A DNA stretch of 64,000 bases from Hyphomicrobiales bacterium. Its GTDB lineage: Bacteria > Pseudomonadota > Alphaproteobacteria > Rhizobiales > Phreatobacteraceae. Position numbers and translations under genes: made by a program. The notes under the pieces are model-generated. The model did not search any database. It was given only the letters and a program-made list of their open reading frames with translations, and was not told where the DNA came from. The stretch's first letter is position 1. Every line of letters starts with the position of its first letter. Shown here piece by piece: positions 62,847 through 64,000 of this stretch. The stretch lies in the NCBI GenBank assembly GCA_017304475.1, contig JAFKKV010000014.1, forward strand, positions 415,677 to 479,676, read 5' to 3'.

Positions 62847-62999
62847 GGACAGGCTCCGGCGAACGGCGATACGCGGACTCGCGGATTACCAGATCAGAAC
62901 GTTCGTACGCAAGTGAACCGGCGGCAGCCCGGGCGGCAGCCTTGTCCTTTGCGCAGTCGCGCACGATCTAATGACCGCCGAACGCCCGGGGGATTTTAT

Positions 63000-63929
63000 A
63001 TGAATTACGCCAAGACCGCGATGCTGCTTGCCGCCATGACCGCCTTGTTCATGGCGCTCGGCTATCTCATCGGCGGCCGCACCGGCATGGTGATCGCGCT
63101 CGGCGTCGCGGCGGCGATGAATTTCTGGAGCTATTGGGGATCGGACCGCGCGGTCCTCTCCATGTATGGCGCGCAGGAGGTCGACCAGCACGCCGCGCCG
63201 GATCTCTATGCCATGGTCCATGACCTGGCCGGCCGGGCCGGATTGCCGATGCCGCGGGTCTTCGTCATTCACGAAGACCAGCCCAATGCCTTTGCCACCG
63301 GTCGCAACCCGGCCAATGCCGCGGTGGCGGTCAATACCGGCCTGCTCAACCGGCTGACGCGCGACGAGGTCGCCGGCGTCATCGCCCATGAACTCGCCCA
63401 TATCAAGAACCGCGACACCTTGACCATGACGGTCACCGCCACCTTGGCGGGCGCGGTTTCGATGCTGGCCAATTTCGCCGCCTTCGCCGGCGGCTCGAAC
63501 GGCAACCGCTCGCCGGTCGGCGTGATCGGCTCGATCGCCATGATGATCCTGGCGCCGCTCGCCGCCTCGATCGTGCAGATGGCGATCTCGCGATCGCGCG
63601 AATACGAGGCCGACCGCATCGGCGCGGAAATCTCCGGCAATCCGCATGGCCTAGCCTCCGCGCTGGCCAAGATCGCCGGCGCCCATGACGACGCGGTCAA
63701 TGTCACGGCCGAGCGCAACCCCCAGACCGCCCATATGTTCATCATCAACCCGCTGAACGGCCAGCGGATGGACAATCTGTTCTCCACCCATCCCGCGACC
63801 GCCAATCGCATCGCGGCGCTGGAGGCACTCGCGGCCCAATGGGGCGTCGCGCATTATTCCGCGCCGGTGCCGCCGAACCAGGCGGCGCCCTGGGGCGGCG
63901 CCCAGGGCCGGCGCGGCCCCTGGGGCTGA
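63000..63929 (+). CDS. htpX: Membrane-bound zinc metalloprotease HtpX
   Basis: A 309-aa inner-membrane protease of family M48B that degrades misfolded membrane proteins. Two N-terminal helices (about 5-45), the zinc motif HELAH (HExxH, near 137-141), the third ligand glutamate in [10 protein letters not shown], and two further helices between them (about 150-195) are in the usual order. The C-terminus is Pro/Gly-rich ([17 protein letters not shown]). It is complete. GGGGGA ahead of the ATG at 63000 serves as RBS. HtpX genes are often heat-inducible, and a second RpoH lies 2 kb away, but no heat-shock promoter could be identified with confidence. Confidence 0.95.
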   Translation: MNYAKTAMLLAAMTALFMALGYLIGGRTGMVIALGVAAAMNFWSYWGSDRAVLSMYGAQEVDQHAAPDLYAMVHDLAGRAGLPMPRVFVIHEDQPNAFATGRNPANAAVAVNTGLLNRLTRDEVAGVIAHELAHIKNRDTLTMTVTATLAGAVSMLANFAAFAGGSNGNRSPVGVIGSIAMMILAPLAASIVQMAISRSREYEADRIGAEISGNPHGLASALAKIAGAHDDAVNVTAERNPQTAHMFIINPLNGQRMDNLFSTHPATANRIAALEALAAQWGVAHYSAPVPPNQAAPWGGAQGRRGPWG

Positions 63930-64000
63930 GGCGTTACATTCTCGCGCGTGTGTTACGCGAAGGGTTACGGTCTTTCGAGATTCGCGCCGGAACCACTGCC

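Noticed and set aside
62941..62999. Heat-shock (RpoH) promoter before htpX
   Set aside because: CTTGTC and a distant TA-rich hexamer are present but spacing and match are too poor to claim.
63930..64000. Regulatory site or gene start after htpX
   Set aside because: Only 71 bp remain; several TTAC words occur but no structure can be supported.

Overview
The window looks like the chromosome of a high-GC alphaproteobacterium, most likely of the order Hyphomicrobiales (Rhizobiales). The evidence is the gene content: a 180-kDa-class NAD-glutamate dehydrogenase, CarD, a second RpoH-type sigma factor, a DUF2794 protein, a 7Fe ferredoxin, Mur-box-like sites before a metal transporter, and strong GC bias at third codon positions. 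Genus cannot be decided from the sequence.

Layout. 1-2100: a Zn/Mn-type ABC importer (permease cut by the window edge, ATPase, binding protein) with two Mur-like operators. 2323-4738: an SPFH/NfeD membrane pair and a 2-hydroxyacid dehydrogenase. 4970-10445: a five-gene carbohydrate ABC importer operon ending in a 3-hydroxyisobutyrate-dehydrogenase-like reductase. 10482-14530: MarR regulator, flavodoxin-fold reductase, FAD-linked oxidase and cytosine-deaminase-like amidohydrolase.

14830-32347: a mobile island of 17.4 kb integrated in the anticodon loop of tRNA-Gly(GCC). It is bounded by a 90-bp perfect direct repeat that continues as an imperfect repeat of about 420 bp containing two diverged copies of a 65-aa gene. 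On the minus strand it carries a tyrosine integrase, an AT-tract/inverted-repeat region that resembles an origin, a prim-pol/helicase and a small HTH protein: the module layout of phage satellites (P4/PICI-like). Its cargo is a defence island: an OLD nuclease plus UvrD-like helicase pair (Gabija), an undescribed pair made of a soluble protein and a two-TM protein, and a DUF262/DUF1524 (GmrSD-type) enzyme followed by an Abi_C/HEPN-like protein. Three further uncharacterised proteins and an XRE regulator lie near the ends. The 26-27.7 and 28.9-30.6 kb stretches are visibly AT-richer than the host.

32977-36682: an HpaH-like hydratase, GlcG-like protein and TctC-type binding protein, divergent from a LysR regulator with a palindromic T-N11-A box between them. 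36775-64000 is ordinary chromosome: a secreted protein, DUF2794, an ABC exporter-like protein, an AEC transporter, response regulator, glutamine amidotransferase, ThpR, an L,D-transpeptidase-family lipoprotein, AccA, XerD, exonuclease III, EtfBA with 3-hydroxybutyryl-CoA dehydrogenase, the large GDH, an AhpD-like protein, a LON-substrate-binding-domain protein, Trm112, RpoH2, CarD, FdxA and HtpX. Two intergenic regions (38.2-38.4 and 44.0-44.3 kb) hold long inverted repeats.
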